The notes beneath the pieces are model-generated. The model saw only the letters and a program-made list of their open reading frames with translations, was not told the origin of the DNA and made no database searches. Below are positions 50,600 through 60,323 of a DNA stretch of 64,000 bases, piece after piece (the stretch's first letter is position 1; each line of letters begins with the position of its first letter). This DNA comes from Mesorhizobium sp. SARCC-RB16n (GTDB lineage Bacteria > Pseudomonadota > Alphaproteobacteria > Rhizobiales > Rhizobiaceae). The DNA is taken from assembly GCF_008520305.1 (NCBI RefSeq), contig NZ_ML703274.1:1-64000 (forward strand), read 5' to 3'. The position numbers and the translations under genes are program-made.

Positions 50600-51469
50600 C
50601 TAGGCCAGCATCTGTGCGCTGACCGTCCTGTTGATGCCGCGATGGGGCGGGTTGAACAGCCTGCCTTCCTGCTCATAGGTCCACACCTTGAAAAGGCTGA
50701 GCCGGTGCGGGCCGAAGCTGTGCAGCAAGGGAACGTCGGTGGCATCGCGGCCGCGCGCGATGACGACACGACCGATCCTGGGCCGGTTGTGGCGCGGGTC
50801 GAACGTATACCACTTGCCGTCGAGGAACGCTTCCATCCAGGCCGAGAAATCCATCGGCGCCGGATCGGCCGGCACACCGATGTCGCCGAGATAGCCGTTC
50901 ACGTAACGTGCCGGAATGTTCATGCAGCGGCAGAGCGTGATCGCCAGGTGGGCGAAGTCGCGGCACACCCCGACGCGTTCCTCGTGCGCCTGCGCGGCGG
51001 TGCGGGTCGAACGCGCATAGCCGTAGCCGAAGGACAGGCGGTTGTGGACATAGTCGACGATTGCCTGTACCCGCGCCCAGCCGGACGGAAGATGGCCGAA
51101 CAGCTGCCAGGCGAGATCGCTCAGGTGATCTGTCTCGCAATATCGGCTGCCCAGGAGGTAGCAGAGCACCTCGTCGGGCAACTCGGCGACCGGCATTTCG
51201 CTGGCCAGCGTATTGACCTCGTCCATCTCGCCGCTGTCCTCGATCACCGCGTCGTAGAGGATGCGAAAGCCGCCGGCGGGCGCGGTAAAACGACGACAGG
51301 CATTGCCATGCAGGTCGTGATAGAGCGTGGTCGGCACCGATGGCGAGGTGAGCATACGTGTCTGCCGTTTGATGTCGGCCTGCCTGTCCTTGTGAATCTC
51401 GAGCAGAGAAATCACCGGAGTTGCCTCGGCACATTCAATGGCGATCTCGTAGCCGAGGCGTATCAGCAT
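50600..51469 (-). CDS. Transglutaminase-like cysteine protease family protein
   Basis: A 289-residue protein with an N-terminal bacterial transglutaminase beta domain (RLGYEIAIECAEATPVISLL) and a papain-like core. The catalytic Cys is in ERVGVCRDFAHLAITLCR near residue 160 and the Asp in WYTFDPRHN near residue 225. Where most family members have His (DFHAWxE), this one reads MDFSAWMEAF, with Ser. The family ranges from proteases to structural or amidase-like proteins; function here is unknown. The frame is open far upstream, but similarity begins at MLIRLGYEIAI, which I take as the start. Confidence 0.88.
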   Translation of the reverse strand: MLIRLGYEIAIECAEATPVISLLEIHKDRQADIKRQTRMLTSPSVPTTLYHDLHGNACRRFTAPAGGFRILYDAVIEDSGEMDEVNTLASEMPVAELPDEVLCYLLGSRYCETDHLSDLAWQLFGHLPSGWARVQAIVDYVHNRLSFGYGYARSTRTAAQAHEERVGVCRDFAHLAITLCRCMNIPARYVNGYLGDIGVPADPAPMDFSAWMEAFLDGKWYTFDPRHNRPRIGRVVIARGRDATDVPLLHSFGPHRLSLFKVWTYEQEGRLFNPPHRGINRTVSAQMLA

Positions 51470-51641
51470 GGGCGTGGTCCCCTGGTTCGCATGATGGGAA
51501 TGGTACGGTTTCAAACGTTGCAAGGTGACGGTGGTTCCCTCGATCGCGCCCCAAATGCGCTCTCGCGCCTTTCCATGTCGGCGCCTTGGCGTTACGGTTG
51601 CGTCCTCCCTCGACACCCTCCCCCAGACTTCAAGGAACATC

Positions 51642-52307
51642 ATGTTTGCTGGCAGAAAATTCGCCGCCTTCCTTTTTGACATGGACGGCACGCTCATCAA
51701 TTCCATCGCCTCCGCGGAGCGGGTCTGGGGCGATTGGGCGCGGCGCCACGGCCTCGACGTCGCGGCCTTCCTGCCGACGATCCACGGCGTGCGGGCGATC
51801 GAGACCATCACCGCGCTGGCGCTCACGGGCGTCGACCCGAGACACGAAGCGGATCTGCTGCTGAAGGCAGAGGCTGACGATCTCGAGGGCATCGTCCAGA
51901 TCGCCGGCGCCGTGGCGTTTCTCAACGCGCTGCCGCCGGAACGCTGGGCGATCGTAACCTCGGCGCCACGCTCCTTGGCGCTTGCACGCATGAAGGTCGC
52001 CGGCATTCCTGTCCCTGCGGTCCTCGTCGCGGCAGAGGACGTTTCCCGCGGCAAGCCGGCGCCCGATTGCTTCCAGCTAGGCGCAAGACGGCTTGGCTTC
52101 GACGCACGCGATTGTCTGGTGTTCGAGGATGCCCCGGCCGGCATCGCGGCGGCGGAGGCGGCTGGCGCTTCGGTCATGGTGATCAACGCCACGCACCAGC
52201 ATCCCTTGGCAACGCAGCATGCCACAATCGCCGGTTATGATGCGATCGACATCACCGTCGACGAACGCGGCTGGATTGCGCTCGAGCCGCAGCGCAACGC
52301 TGCTTAG
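51642..52307 (+). CDS. HAD-family sugar-phosphatase-like hydrolase
   Basis: A 221-residue HAD phosphatase. The nucleophile motif is AFLFDMDGTLINSIASAERV (Asp at about residues 12 and 14), then motif II VTSAPRS, motif III Lys in RGKPAPD and motif IV VFEDAPAGIAAAEAAG. The helical cap after motif I resembles the YfbT/GPP group that acts on small sugar phosphates. The start was chosen at MFAGRKFAAFLFD. It diverges from the transglutaminase-like gene and converges with the SDHAF4-like gene ten bases away. Confidence 0.9.
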   Translation: MFAGRKFAAFLFDMDGTLINSIASAERVWGDWARRHGLDVAAFLPTIHGVRAIETITALALTGVDPRHEADLLLKAEADDLEGIVQIAGAVAFLNALPPERWAIVTSAPRSLALARMKVAGIPVPAVLVAAEDVSRGKPAPDCFQLGARRLGFDARDCLVFEDAPAGIAAAEAAGASVMVINATHQHPLATQHATIAGYDAIDITVDERGWIALEPQRNAA

Positions 52308-52320
52308 GGAACAGTCCCTA
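52305..52320. other. Palindrome bounded by two converging stop codons
   Basis: TAGGGAACAGTCCCTA is a perfect inverted repeat (6-4-6). Its first three bases are the stop of the HAD gene and its last three, on the other strand, are the stop of the SDHAF4-like gene. Confidence 0.8.
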
Positions 52321-52539
52321 GAAGTCGCTGGTCAGGCCCTTGACCTCCCAGTCGCCATAGCGGCCGGGCTCCTTGCCGCCACGGCCGCCGATCTCCCGGG
52401 GCAGCGCCGCTTCCTTCTCGCGGTAGTCCTGCCGCCTTGCCTCGGCTTCCTGCAGCGCGCGGTGGGCGGCGGGCGTCAGTTCTTTTGGCGGCGTGCCGTC
52501 ATCGGGACCGGCCGGCGTTTTACTGGTTTCGTCGTTCAT
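52318..52539 (-). CDS. DUF1674 / SDHAF4-like protein
   Basis: A 73-residue protein ending GGRGGKEPGRYGDWEVKGLTSDF; the GPEPTRYGDWE-like C-terminus marks DUF1674, the bacterial relatives of succinate dehydrogenase assembly factor 4. These are thought to help flavinylated SdhA assemble. The N-terminal half is charged and probably disordered. No sdh genes are in the window. The start at MNDETSKTPAG follows a weak GAG-rich site; 28 more codons are open upstream. Confidence 0.85.
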   Translation of the reverse strand: MNDETSKTPAGPDDGTPPKELTPAAHRALQEAEARRQDYREKEAALPREIGGRGGKEPGRYGDWEVKGLTSDF

Positions 52540-52640
52540 GCGTATCTCGAGCGGATTGAAACAGGAACAGGCATTTCCCATCATATAGCGATGACGTCGC
52601 GAGGATCGACCCTTTTTTACCATCCGGACAGGAGCAGACG

Positions 52641-53660
52641 ATGAACACCATTCGCACCGCCATGCTTCTCGCCACCATGACGGCGCTGTTCATGGGCGTC
52701 GGTTTCCTGATCGGCGGCTCGGGCGGCATGATGATCGCGCTGGTGGTCGCCGCCGGCACCAATTTGTTCAGCTACTGGAACGCCGACAAGATGGTGCTGT
52801 CGATGAACCGCGCCGTCGAGGTCGACGAGAAGAATGCGCCGGAATATTACGCCATCGTCCAGGCACTGGCCAAGCAGGCCGGGCTGCCGATGCCGAAAAC
52901 CTATCTGATCGACAATCCGCAGCCGAATGCCTTTGCCACCGGCCGCAATCCGCAGAACGCGGCGGTCGCCGCCTCCACCGGCCTGTTGCAGCGACTGACC
53001 CATGAAGAGGTCGCCGCCGTGATGGCGCATGAGCTCGCCCACGTCCAGCACCGCGACACGCTGACCATGACCATCGTCGCCACCTTTGCCGGCGCCATCT
53101 CGATGCTCGGCAATTTCGCGTTTTTCCTCGGCGGCAATCGCGACAACAACCCGTTCGGCTTTGTCGGCGTGCTGGCGGCGATGATCGTGGCGCCCTTCGC
53201 GGCCATGATCGTGCAGATGGCGGTCAGCCGCACCCGCGAATATGAGGCCGACCGGCGCGGCGCCGAAATCTGTGGACACCCGCTATGGCTGGCCTCCGCG
53301 CTTGACAAGATCGCCCGCGGGGCCGAACGCATTCCCAACCCCGATGCCGAGCGCAACCCGGCGATGGCACATCTCTTCATCATCAACCCCCTGCATGGCG
53401 AGCGCATGGACAGTCTGTTCTCCACCCATCCGAGCACCGACAACCGCATCGCCGCCCTGCAGGCGATGGCGCGCGAAATGGCCGATGGCGCTCCGCGAAC
53501 CGCGCAGCGCCAGGCACCGACGCCAGCGCAGGCGAACGAGCCGCAATCGGCCGGACCGTGGGGCAAGCCGGCTGAACCGGAACAGGCGGCCGAACCGGCC
53601 AGCCCGAAGCCCAATCCGTGGGGTCGCAACCCGACCGGGCCCAAGGGCCGGTGGTCGTGA
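52641..53660 (+). CDS. htpX: Membrane zinc metalloprotease HtpX
   Basis: HtpX is an M48 protease of the inner membrane that degrades misfolded membrane proteins. The 339-residue protein has two N-terminal hydrophobic segments (about residues 5-38), the zinc motif [13 protein letters not shown] near residue 128, two further membrane segments, and the third ligand in [13 protein letters not shown] near residue 197. A Pro/Ala-rich tail from about residue 290 is seen in other Rhizobiales. AGGAG precedes the ATG. Its stop overlaps the rsmB GTG start. Confidence 0.96.
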   Translation: MNTIRTAMLLATMTALFMGVGFLIGGSGGMMIALVVAAGTNLFSYWNADKMVLSMNRAVEVDEKNAPEYYAIVQALAKQAGLPMPKTYLIDNPQPNAFATGRNPQNAAVAASTGLLQRLTHEEVAAVMAHELAHVQHRDTLTMTIVATFAGAISMLGNFAFFLGGNRDNNPFGFVGVLAAMIVAPFAAMIVQMAVSRTREYEADRRGAEICGHPLWLASALDKIARGAERIPNPDAERNPAMAHLFIINPLHGERMDSLFSTHPSTDNRIAALQAMAREMADGAPRTAQRQAPTPAQANEPQSAGPWGKPAEPEQAAEPASPKPNPWGRNPTGPKGRWS

Positions 53661-55048
53661 GCGTGGCGGGCAGAGCACCTCGACGTACGGTTTCAGGCGA
53701 TCAGGACCACGATCCCGGCGGCGAATTCGTTGCCGGCCTCGCGGCGCGCAAGGCGGCGGCGCGCTTGCTGGCTGCCGTCATCGACGCCCGCACGCCTCTT
53801 GATGGCCTGACCGACCACGAGAACGGCCATCCGCAATACAGGGCGCTCGATTTGCGCGACCGTGGCCTGGTTCGCGCCATACTGGTCACCGCGCTGCGCT
53901 ACCGCATGACCATATCGGGACTGCTGGCGCGGCGCCTGGAAAAGCCGCTGCCGCCCAACGCGACCGTCTTGTCGCACATACTGCATGTGGCGGCAGCGCA
54001 GATCCTGTTCCTCGACATTCCCGACAGCGCCGCCGTCGACCTCGCCGTGACGCACGCCAAGTCCGATCCCCGCACGCAGCGTTTTTCCGGCCTGGTCAAC
54101 GGCGTGCTGCGCACGCTGGCGCGAGCCAAGGAAGCCGAACTTCCGGCCGCGCTTGCCGCCACCGACGAAGCGCCGAAATGGTTTTCCGACCGGCTGAAGA
54201 CCGCCTACGGCTCCGAGAAGGCCCGGCAGATCCTGGCCGCCCATCGCCACGAGGCGCCGGTCGATTTCTCGGTCAAGGCCGATGCTGAACTCTGGGCCGA
54301 AAAGCTCGGCGGCATTGTCCTGCCCACGGGAACGGTTCGGGTGGAGGAGCTTGCCGGCGCCGTCACCGAATTGCCTGGCTTCGCGGAGGGCGCATGGTGG
54401 GTCCAGGATGCGGCCGCCAGCCTTCCCGCCCGGCTGTTCGGCGATGTCAGCGGATTGCGCGTCGCCGATCTCTGCGCCGCGCCCGGCGGCAAGACCGCGC
54501 AGCTCATTGTCGCTGGCGCCAAGGTTACAGCGGTAGACACCTCGAAGAACCGCCTAGTGCGGCTGGCGCAGAATCTCGACCGCCTTGGCCTCTCCGCCGA
54601 AATCGTGCAGGCCGACTTGCTCAAATTCGAGCCCAGCGAATTGTTCGACGCCGTGCTGCTCGATGCGCCGTGCTCCTCGACCGGTACGGTGCGCCGGCAT
54701 CCGGACGTGCCGTGGACCAAGACGGCAGCGGACGTCGAAAAACTTGCCGACCTGCAACGCAGGCTGCTTACCCGCGCCGTTACGCTGGTCAGGCCCGGCG
54801 GCCGGATCGTCTTTTCCAATTGTTCGCTCGATCCGATCGAGGGCGAAGAACTGCATCGTTCCTTTCTCGAGAACACGGCTGCGGTCATTGACGATCCGCT
54901 GCGGCAGGGCGAGATCGCCGGCATCGATTCGTTCCTGACGCCGCAAGGCACGCTGCGCACCACACCCGCCGATCTTGACCTCGGCGCCCCGGAGCGCTCC
55001 GGTCTGGACGGCTTCTTCGCCGCGCGGATGCGTCGAACCTCGGCCTAA
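53657..55048 (+). CDS. rsmB: 16S rRNA (cytosine-5) methyltransferase RsmB family
   Basis: RsmB methylates C967 of 16S rRNA. The 463-residue protein has an N-terminal NusB-like helical domain ([20 protein letters not shown]) and a Rossmann SAM domain with [14 protein letters not shown] near residue 275. Both cysteines are present: [15 protein letters not shown] near residue 339 (nucleophile) and [13 protein letters not shown] near residue 388. The start is the GTG in GTGA at 53657, overlapping the htpX stop and giving coupled translation; earlier in-frame codons lie inside htpX. Confidence 0.92.
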   Translation: MSVAGRAPRRTVSGDQDHDPGGEFVAGLAARKAAARLLAAVIDARTPLDGLTDHENGHPQYRALDLRDRGLVRAILVTALRYRMTISGLLARRLEKPLPPNATVLSHILHVAAAQILFLDIPDSAAVDLAVTHAKSDPRTQRFSGLVNGVLRTLARAKEAELPAALAATDEAPKWFSDRLKTAYGSEKARQILAAHRHEAPVDFSVKADAELWAEKLGGIVLPTGTVRVEELAGAVTELPGFAEGAWWVQDAAASLPARLFGDVSGLRVADLCAAPGGKTAQLIVAGAKVTAVDTSKNRLVRLAQNLDRLGLSAEIVQADLLKFEPSELFDAVLLDAPCSSTGTVRRHPDVPWTKTAADVEKLADLQRRLLTRAVTLVRPGGRIVFSNCSLDPIEGEELHRSFLENTAAVIDDPLRQGEIAGIDSFLTPQGTLRTTPADLDLGAPERSGLDGFFAARMRRTSA

Positions 55049-55187
55049 CCACCCGGATTTGCAGATTTTTTGGGAAGGACCCTGTCCGAAAGCAGGGGAC
55101 CCTGCTCCGTCCTATGGAATCCGCCTTCGCATAAGTTCTTGAATCATATAAGCTTGTGCTTGGGGTAGAGGACGATCAGGAGGGGTT

Positions 55188-56912
55188 TTGGCACTGGCTG
55201 CCAGCAACACGACGCGTCTGTGGACGCTGGTCGCGAAGGAGTTCTGGCGCAAGACGCGCCGGCGCCTGCGTGCCGGCCCGATCTATCGTTGGCGCTATTC
55301 CGGACGCACGCCCGAACGTGTCCTGATCGCGCCGCCGGACCTGCGCCTCGCCGATCCGCAGATCGCACTCGAGATCTATTACGGCCGCTATCCCCTGTCG
55401 GGGCACCTGGTCGAGACCGGCGGCAAGTCGCCCTTCCAGATCAATGTCCCCAATCACGGGTGGCAGAAGACGCTGCATGGCTTTCGCTGGCTGCGCCATA
55501 TGCGTGCCGCCGGCACGGAGCTTGCCGCCGCAAACGCCCGCGCGCTCGTCTCCGACTGGATCGCCATGCATGGCAACCATATTTCGGGCATTGCCTGGGA
55601 GCCAGGTACGACGGCCAAACGCATCATCGCCTGGCTGCAGCATTCTTCCGTCGTGCTGCAGGGTGCCGAGTTCCCCTTCTATCGCGCCTTCCTGAAATCG
55701 CTGGCCATGCAGATCCGCTATCTCAGGTCGATGGCGCGCGAAATGCCCGACGGCAAGGACCGGCTGCGCGCCCGCATCGCGCTGGCCTTCGCCGCACTGT
55801 CCCTGCCGGCGCCGGCCTCGGCGTTGCGCGGCGCCACGCGCAACCTCGCAGACGAACTCAATCGCCAGATTCTTGCCGACGGCGGTCATGTCTCGCGCAA
55901 TCCAATGACGGTGCTGGAAATCCTCGCCGACCTCCTGCCGCTGCGCCAGACCTATGCCAACCAGGCCGAAGCGCCGCCGCAGGCGCTGATCGGCGCCATC
56001 GACCGCATGCTGCCGGCGTTGCGCTTCTTCCGGCATCAGGATGGCAGCCTCGCCCGCTTCAACGGCATGGGCGCCACCATCCACGACCGCATAGCCACCA
56101 TCCTGCGCCATGACGACACCGCGGGCTCGCCGCTGCTGCATGCGCCGCATTCGGGCTATGAGCGGCTGGCGATGGGCGGCACCACCGTCATCGCCGATAC
56201 CGGCCTGCCGCCGCCGGTCGACGTGTCCAATGCAGCGCATGCCGGCTGCCTCGCCTTCGAACTGTCGTCGGGCCGCCAGCACTACATCGTCAATGCCGGC
56301 ATCGACACCTACGGCGCCGCCGAGTTCCGGCCGCTGGCCCGCGCCACCGCCGCGCATTCGACGGCCACCATCAACGACACGTCTTCGGCGCGTTTCACCC
56401 ACTCGCTGCGGGTCAACGACCAGTTGGGTTCGCCGTTGATCGGTGGGCCGCAGCAAGTGCAGTGCAAACGCATCGACCAGAAAGGCGTCCACGGCTTCAT
56501 CGCCCGTCATGACGGCTATCTGCAGCGTTTCGGCTTCCTGCACGAGCGTGAGCTGAAGCTCTCCGCGGACGGCAATGTGCTGGCGGGCCGGGACCGGTTC
56601 CTGCGGCCCGGCAATGCCGCGATCCGCAACAACGGCCGCGATTTCATCACCGTGCGCTTTCACGTCCATCCGGACATCAATCTGCTGCAGGACGAACAGG
56701 AGCGTCTGGTCCTGACCGCCGATCAGGCCGACACCTGGGTGTTCACCTCAGGCGAAGTCATGCCCGAGGTGGAGGAATCGATCTATTTCGCCGGTCTGGG
56801 CGGTCCGCGCCGCAGCCGCCAGATCGTCCTCGCCTTCAAGGCGTCCGAAATTGCCGAAGTCCACTGGCAGCTGACGCGGACAACGATCGCCGGTTATCCC
56901 GAAAACAACTGA
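55188..56912 (+). CDS. Heparinase II/III family protein
   Basis: A 574-residue protein with a long helical N-terminal toroid (about residues 60-310) and a C-terminal beta-rich heparinase II/III domain (LAMGGTTVIADTGLPPPVDVS, HYIVNAGIDTYG). Lyases of this family cleave uronate-containing polysaccharides by beta-elimination. No signal peptide is visible: the N-terminus is basic (KEFWRKTRRRLRAG) without a hydrophobic core. The start is a TTG with AGGAGG just upstream. It lies between rsmB and purH, a placement I have seen in other rhizobia, which argues for a conserved housekeeping role rather than recent acquisition. Confidence 0.85.
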   Translation: MALAASNTTRLWTLVAKEFWRKTRRRLRAGPIYRWRYSGRTPERVLIAPPDLRLADPQIALEIYYGRYPLSGHLVETGGKSPFQINVPNHGWQKTLHGFRWLRHMRAAGTELAAANARALVSDWIAMHGNHISGIAWEPGTTAKRIIAWLQHSSVVLQGAEFPFYRAFLKSLAMQIRYLRSMAREMPDGKDRLRARIALAFAALSLPAPASALRGATRNLADELNRQILADGGHVSRNPMTVLEILADLLPLRQTYANQAEAPPQALIGAIDRMLPALRFFRHQDGSLARFNGMGATIHDRIATILRHDDTAGSPLLHAPHSGYERLAMGGTTVIADTGLPPPVDVSNAAHAGCLAFELSSGRQHYIVNAGIDTYGAAEFRPLARATAAHSTATINDTSSARFTHSLRVNDQLGSPLIGGPQQVQCKRIDQKGVHGFIARHDGYLQRFGFLHERELKLSADGNVLAGRDRFLRPGNAAIRNNGRDFITVRFHVHPDINLLQDEQERLVLTADQADTWVFTSGEVMPEVEESIYFAGLGGPRRSRQIVLAFKASEIAEVHWQLTRTTIAGYPENN

Positions 56913-57006
56913 CCCTGTCTTCCAGCGCCGACCTTGCGGTTTGATTTCCTGATGTCATGTGCTACGGCGCGGGCCTGCTCCTCCAGACTTGAAAGGCCGC
57001 CAGCCC

Positions 57007-58623
57007 ATGGTCGTTCCTGCCAAGAACATTCTCGCCCCCGACCTCGTTCCGGTCCGCCGCGCGCTGCTGTCCGTTTTCGACAAGACCGGACTGATCGACT
57101 TTGCCAGGGCATTGGCCGCGGCCGGCGTCGAGCTGGTCTCCACCGGCGGCACGGCAAAAGCAATCGCCAAAGCCGGCATGGCGGTGCGCGATGTCTCCGA
57201 ACTCACCGGCTTTCCCGAGATCATGGATGGCCGCGTCAAGACGCTGCACCCGTCCGTGCATGGCGCGCTGCTTGGCGTGCGCGACGACCCCGAGCATGCA
57301 TTGGCGATGCGCAAATACGGCATCGAGCCTATCGATCTGGTGGTCTCCAACCTCTATCCGTTCGAGGAAGTCCGCCGCTCCGGCGCCGACTACGCGTCGG
57401 TCGTCGAGAACATCGACATTGGCGGCCCGGCGATGATCCGCGCCTCGGCCAAGAACCATGCCTATGTGGCCATCGTCACCGATCCCGGCGACTACGCCGC
57501 GGTGCTCAACGCGCTGGAGATGAACATCGGCTCGCTGTCGCTGGATTTCCGCAAGAAGCTGGCGGCCAAGGCCTTCGCCCGTACCGCCACCTACGACGCG
57601 GCGATCTCGGGCTGGTTCGCCGAGGCGCTGGAGATCGAGCACCCGACCTGGCGCGCCTTCGGCGGCAGGCTTGCCGAGGTGATGCGCTACGGCGAAAACC
57701 CGCATCAGGGCGCCGGCTTCTACGTCAATGGCGACAAGCGGCCCGGCGTCGCCACGGCGCGGCAGCTGCAAGGCAAGCAGCTATCCTACAACAACATCAA
57801 CGACACCGATGCCGCCTTCGAACTGGCCGGCGAGTTCGATCCGAACCGCTCTGCCGCAGTCGCTATCATCAAGCATGCCAATCCGTGCGGCGTCGCCGAA
57901 GGCACGTCGCTGAAGGCGGCCTACGCCAAGGCGCTCGCCTGCGACCCGGTCTCGGCCTTCGGCGGCATTGTCGCCATGAACCGCACCCTCGACGCCGAGG
58001 CGGCCGAGGAAATCGTGAAAACCTTCACCGAGGTGATCATCGCGCCGGACGTCACCGACGAGGCCGCGGCAATCATAGCCGCCAAGAAGAATTTGCGCCT
58101 GCTGGTCACCAGCGGCCTGCCCGATCCGCGCGCGGCCGGTACCGCGGTCAAGTCCGTCGCCGGAGGCCTTCTCGTCCAGGGCCGCGACAATGCCGTGGTC
58201 GACGACCTCGAACTGAAGGTGGTGACGAAGCGCGCCCCGACGCCGGCCGAAATGGCCGACCTCAAATTTGCCTTCCGCGTCGCCAAGCACGTCAAGTCGA
58301 ACGCCATCGTCTATGCCAAGGACGGCGCCACGGTCGGCATCGGCGCCGGCCAGATGAGCCGGGTCGATTCCTCACGCATCGCAGCGCGCAAGGCGCTCGA
58401 CGCCGCGGAGGCGGCTGGACTGGCCGAGCCGCTGACCAAAGGCTCGGTTGTCGCTTCCGACGCGTTCTTCCCCTTCGCCGACGGCCTGCTGTCGGCCATC
58501 GAAGCCGGTGCCACCGCCGTGATCCAGCCGGGCGGCTCGATGCGCGACGACGACGTCATCGCCGCCGCAGATGAACATGGCATCGCCATGGTGTTCACAG
58601 GCGTGCGGCATTTCCGGCATTGA
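57007..58623 (+). CDS. purH: Bifunctional AICAR transformylase / IMP cyclohydrolase
   Basis: PurH carries out the last two steps of purine synthesis. The 538-residue protein has the N-terminal cyclohydrolase domain ([38 protein letters not shown]) and the C-terminal transformylase with [11 protein letters not shown], the catalytic Lys-His pair in [11 protein letters not shown] near residue 290, and the final [20 protein letters not shown]. The start at [16 protein letters not shown] was chosen because similarity begins there. A strong stem-loop follows the stop directly. Confidence 0.97.
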   Translation: MVVPAKNILAPDLVPVRRALLSVFDKTGLIDFARALAAAGVELVSTGGTAKAIAKAGMAVRDVSELTGFPEIMDGRVKTLHPSVHGALLGVRDDPEHALAMRKYGIEPIDLVVSNLYPFEEVRRSGADYASVVENIDIGGPAMIRASAKNHAYVAIVTDPGDYAAVLNALEMNIGSLSLDFRKKLAAKAFARTATYDAAISGWFAEALEIEHPTWRAFGGRLAEVMRYGENPHQGAGFYVNGDKRPGVATARQLQGKQLSYNNINDTDAAFELAGEFDPNRSAAVAIIKHANPCGVAEGTSLKAAYAKALACDPVSAFGGIVAMNRTLDAEAAEEIVKTFTEVIIAPDVTDEAAAIIAAKKNLRLLVTSGLPDPRAAGTAVKSVAGGLLVQGRDNAVVDDLELKVVTKRAPTPAEMADLKFAFRVAKHVKSNAIVYAKDGATVGIGAGQMSRVDSSRIAARKALDAAEAAGLAEPLTKGSVVASDAFFPFADGLLSAIEAGATAVIQPGGSMRDDDVIAAADEHGIAMVFTGVRHFRH

Positions 58624-58664
58624 GCGCCACTTCCTTCTCCTCTTGTAGAAGAAGGAAGCGGCGC
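58624..58664. terminator. Stem-loop between purH and the MFS gene
   Basis: GCGCC and CTTCCTTCT on the left pair with AGAAGGAAG and GGCGC on the right, 14 pairs with one mismatch and an 11-base loop. It fills the 43 bases between two converging stop codons. There is no T-run, so it is not a classical intrinsic terminator. Confidence 0.6.
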
Positions 58665-58666
58665 TG

Positions 58667-60043
58667 CTACTCCACCGGCCGGTCCGCCGGATAGGGCGTC
58701 CTCACCAAAATCGCCATGCCGATGGCCAGGAACAAAATAATCGCCGCCATGCCGAGCCGGGCCGAGCCGCTGGTGGCGGTAATCGTCGCCACCATGAACG
58801 GCGCCAGGAAACTGGTTGCCCGCCCTGCCAGCGCATAGATGCCGAAATAGCGGCCGGATTCGGCTGCGGTCACGCTGCGCGCCATGTAGGAGCGCGACGA
58901 GGCCTGCACCGGCCCGAAAGCCAGACCGATCAGCAGGCCATACATGATGTAGGCCTTCTCAGCCGCCGTGCCGAACAGGCCGCCGGAATCGGTGGTGGAA
59001 AGCTGGATCAGGCCGAGCAGCGTGAAGCCGGGCCCAGTCGAGATGACGCCGATGGTGGCGATCGACAGCATGACCAGCGAAATCATCACCACCGCCTTGG
59101 AGCCGAGCGCGGTGTCGAGCCGCGCCGCGATCCAGCAGCCGAAAATGGCGACGATGTTGAGGATAATGCCGAACATGCCGATCTCGGTGATCGACCAGTG
59201 GAACATGCCGGCCGCGAACGTGCCGCCCAGCGCCAGCAGCGCATTGACGCCATCCTGGTAGATCATGCGGGCGACGAGGAAGCGGAAGATGCCGCCGCGC
59301 TTGCGCACCTCGGCCAGCGTCGATTTCAGTTCCGAAAGGCCTTCGCGCACCGCCGGCCCGATCGGGATGCCCTTGATGGCGTCGGGCGTGAAGAAGAACA
59401 TCGGCAGGATGAAGAGGAAATACCAGCCGGCCGACAGCGGTCCGGTGGCGCGGGCATCCTCGCCCAGCTGCGGATCAAGGCCGAACAACGGGGTGATGCC
59501 GATGATCGTCTTGCCGGTCTCCGGCGAGCCGGCCAGGCAGGTGACGACGAAGATCAGCGCGATCATGCCGCCGAGATAGCCGAGCCCCCATGCCATGTTT
59601 GAGATGCGGCCGATCTCGCTCTTCGGCACCAGCCGCGGCATCATGGAGTCGTTGAACACCGTCGAGAACTCCGCCGCTACCGACGCCATGGAAAACAGCG
59701 CGACGATCAGGAACAGATTCGAGCCCGGTGCGGCGAACCACAGCAGGGTCAGACTGGTGATCTTGATCGCCGCGAAGAAGGCGATCCAGGGTTTGCGCGG
59801 TCCGGTCTGATCGGCAATCGAGCCAAGAATTGGCGACAGCACGGCGATGACCAGCCCGGCAGCGGCGATGCCATAGCCCCAGACGGCCTGGCCGGTGGTC
59901 GGATCGCCCGCCATGCGCGAAACGAAATAGGGTCCGAAGATGAAGGTGGTGACGACCGTGAAGAACGGCTGCGCCGCCCAGTCGAAGAACATCCACCCCC
60001 AGATGCCGCGCCCGGACGCCCGCTGCATTGTCTCTACCGCCAT
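58667..60043 (-). CDS. MFS transporter of the Atg22/UMF1 type
   Basis: A 458-residue membrane protein with about 12 hydrophobic segments. The start [20 protein letters not shown] is diagnostic of the Atg22-like (UMF1) group, whose yeast member exports amino acids from the vacuole. Other features are [13 protein letters not shown] and the helix-rich [15 protein letters not shown] loop. The bacterial substrates are unknown. It is monocistronic, converging with purH. Confidence 0.9.
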   Translation of the reverse strand: MAVETMQRASGRGIWGWMFFDWAAQPFFTVVTTFIFGPYFVSRMAGDPTTGQAVWGYGIAAAGLVIAVLSPILGSIADQTGPRKPWIAFFAAIKITSLTLLWFAAPGSNLFLIVALFSMASVAAEFSTVFNDSMMPRLVPKSEIGRISNMAWGLGYLGGMIALIFVVTCLAGSPETGKTIIGITPLFGLDPQLGEDARATGPLSAGWYFLFILPMFFFTPDAIKGIPIGPAVREGLSELKSTLAEVRKRGGIFRFLVARMIYQDGVNALLALGGTFAAGMFHWSITEIGMFGIILNIVAIFGCWIAARLDTALGSKAVVMISLVMLSIATIGVISTGPGFTLLGLIQLSTTDSGGLFGTAAEKAYIMYGLLIGLAFGPVQASSRSYMARSVTAAESGRYFGIYALAGRATSFLAPFMVATITATSGSARLGMAAIILFLAIGMAILVRTPYPADRPVE

Positions 60044-60152
60044 GATGATTCCCTTGGCATCCGCTCCGCCCGTTCGGGCGCCATGTCTGCATGTTTCCGA
60101 TGCTCATGCAAATGACAAGCGCCGCGCCGCGCCTCATTGTCCTATCGGACAT

Positions 60153-60272
60153 TTCTCCCTGTATAGTGACGGGAGAAAGACGCGTCGCGGAGGATTTCGC
60201 GAATGTCGACGTAACAGAATTGGCGCCTGCCTTGCGCTCAGTTCCTTTCTCCCCGTCACTATACGGGGAGAA
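60153..60272. repeat. Paired palindromic repeats upstream of the MFS gene
   Basis: Two near-identical inverted copies, at 60153-60178 and 60247-60272, both contain GTATAGTGAC or its complement flanked by C-runs and G-runs. Each copy is also a palindrome in itself (TCTCCC...GGGAGA; TTCTCCCCGT...ACGGGGAGAA). The pattern followed by ggcaggcggatgagggg is a familiar Mesorhizobium intergenic repeat. The remainder of 60044-60323 shows no gene. Confidence 0.75.
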
Positions 60273-60323
60273 GGTGGCGGCAGGCGGATGAGGGGCAGCG
60301 CCAAACCTTGGAGATGACCCGCT

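Noticed and set aside
50600-52225. The long open frame that would extend the transglutaminase-like protein by 250 residues
   Set aside because: The upstream part is antisense to the HAD gene and unlike any protein; family similarity begins at MLIRLGYEIAI.
56913-57006. Purine riboswitch or PurR-type site upstream of purH
   Set aside because: The 94-base gap shows no conserved aptamer pattern or clear palindrome.
56934-58574. A 546-codon frame overlapping purH in another frame
   Set aside because: Arg/Gly-rich product without motifs; purH is complete in its own frame.
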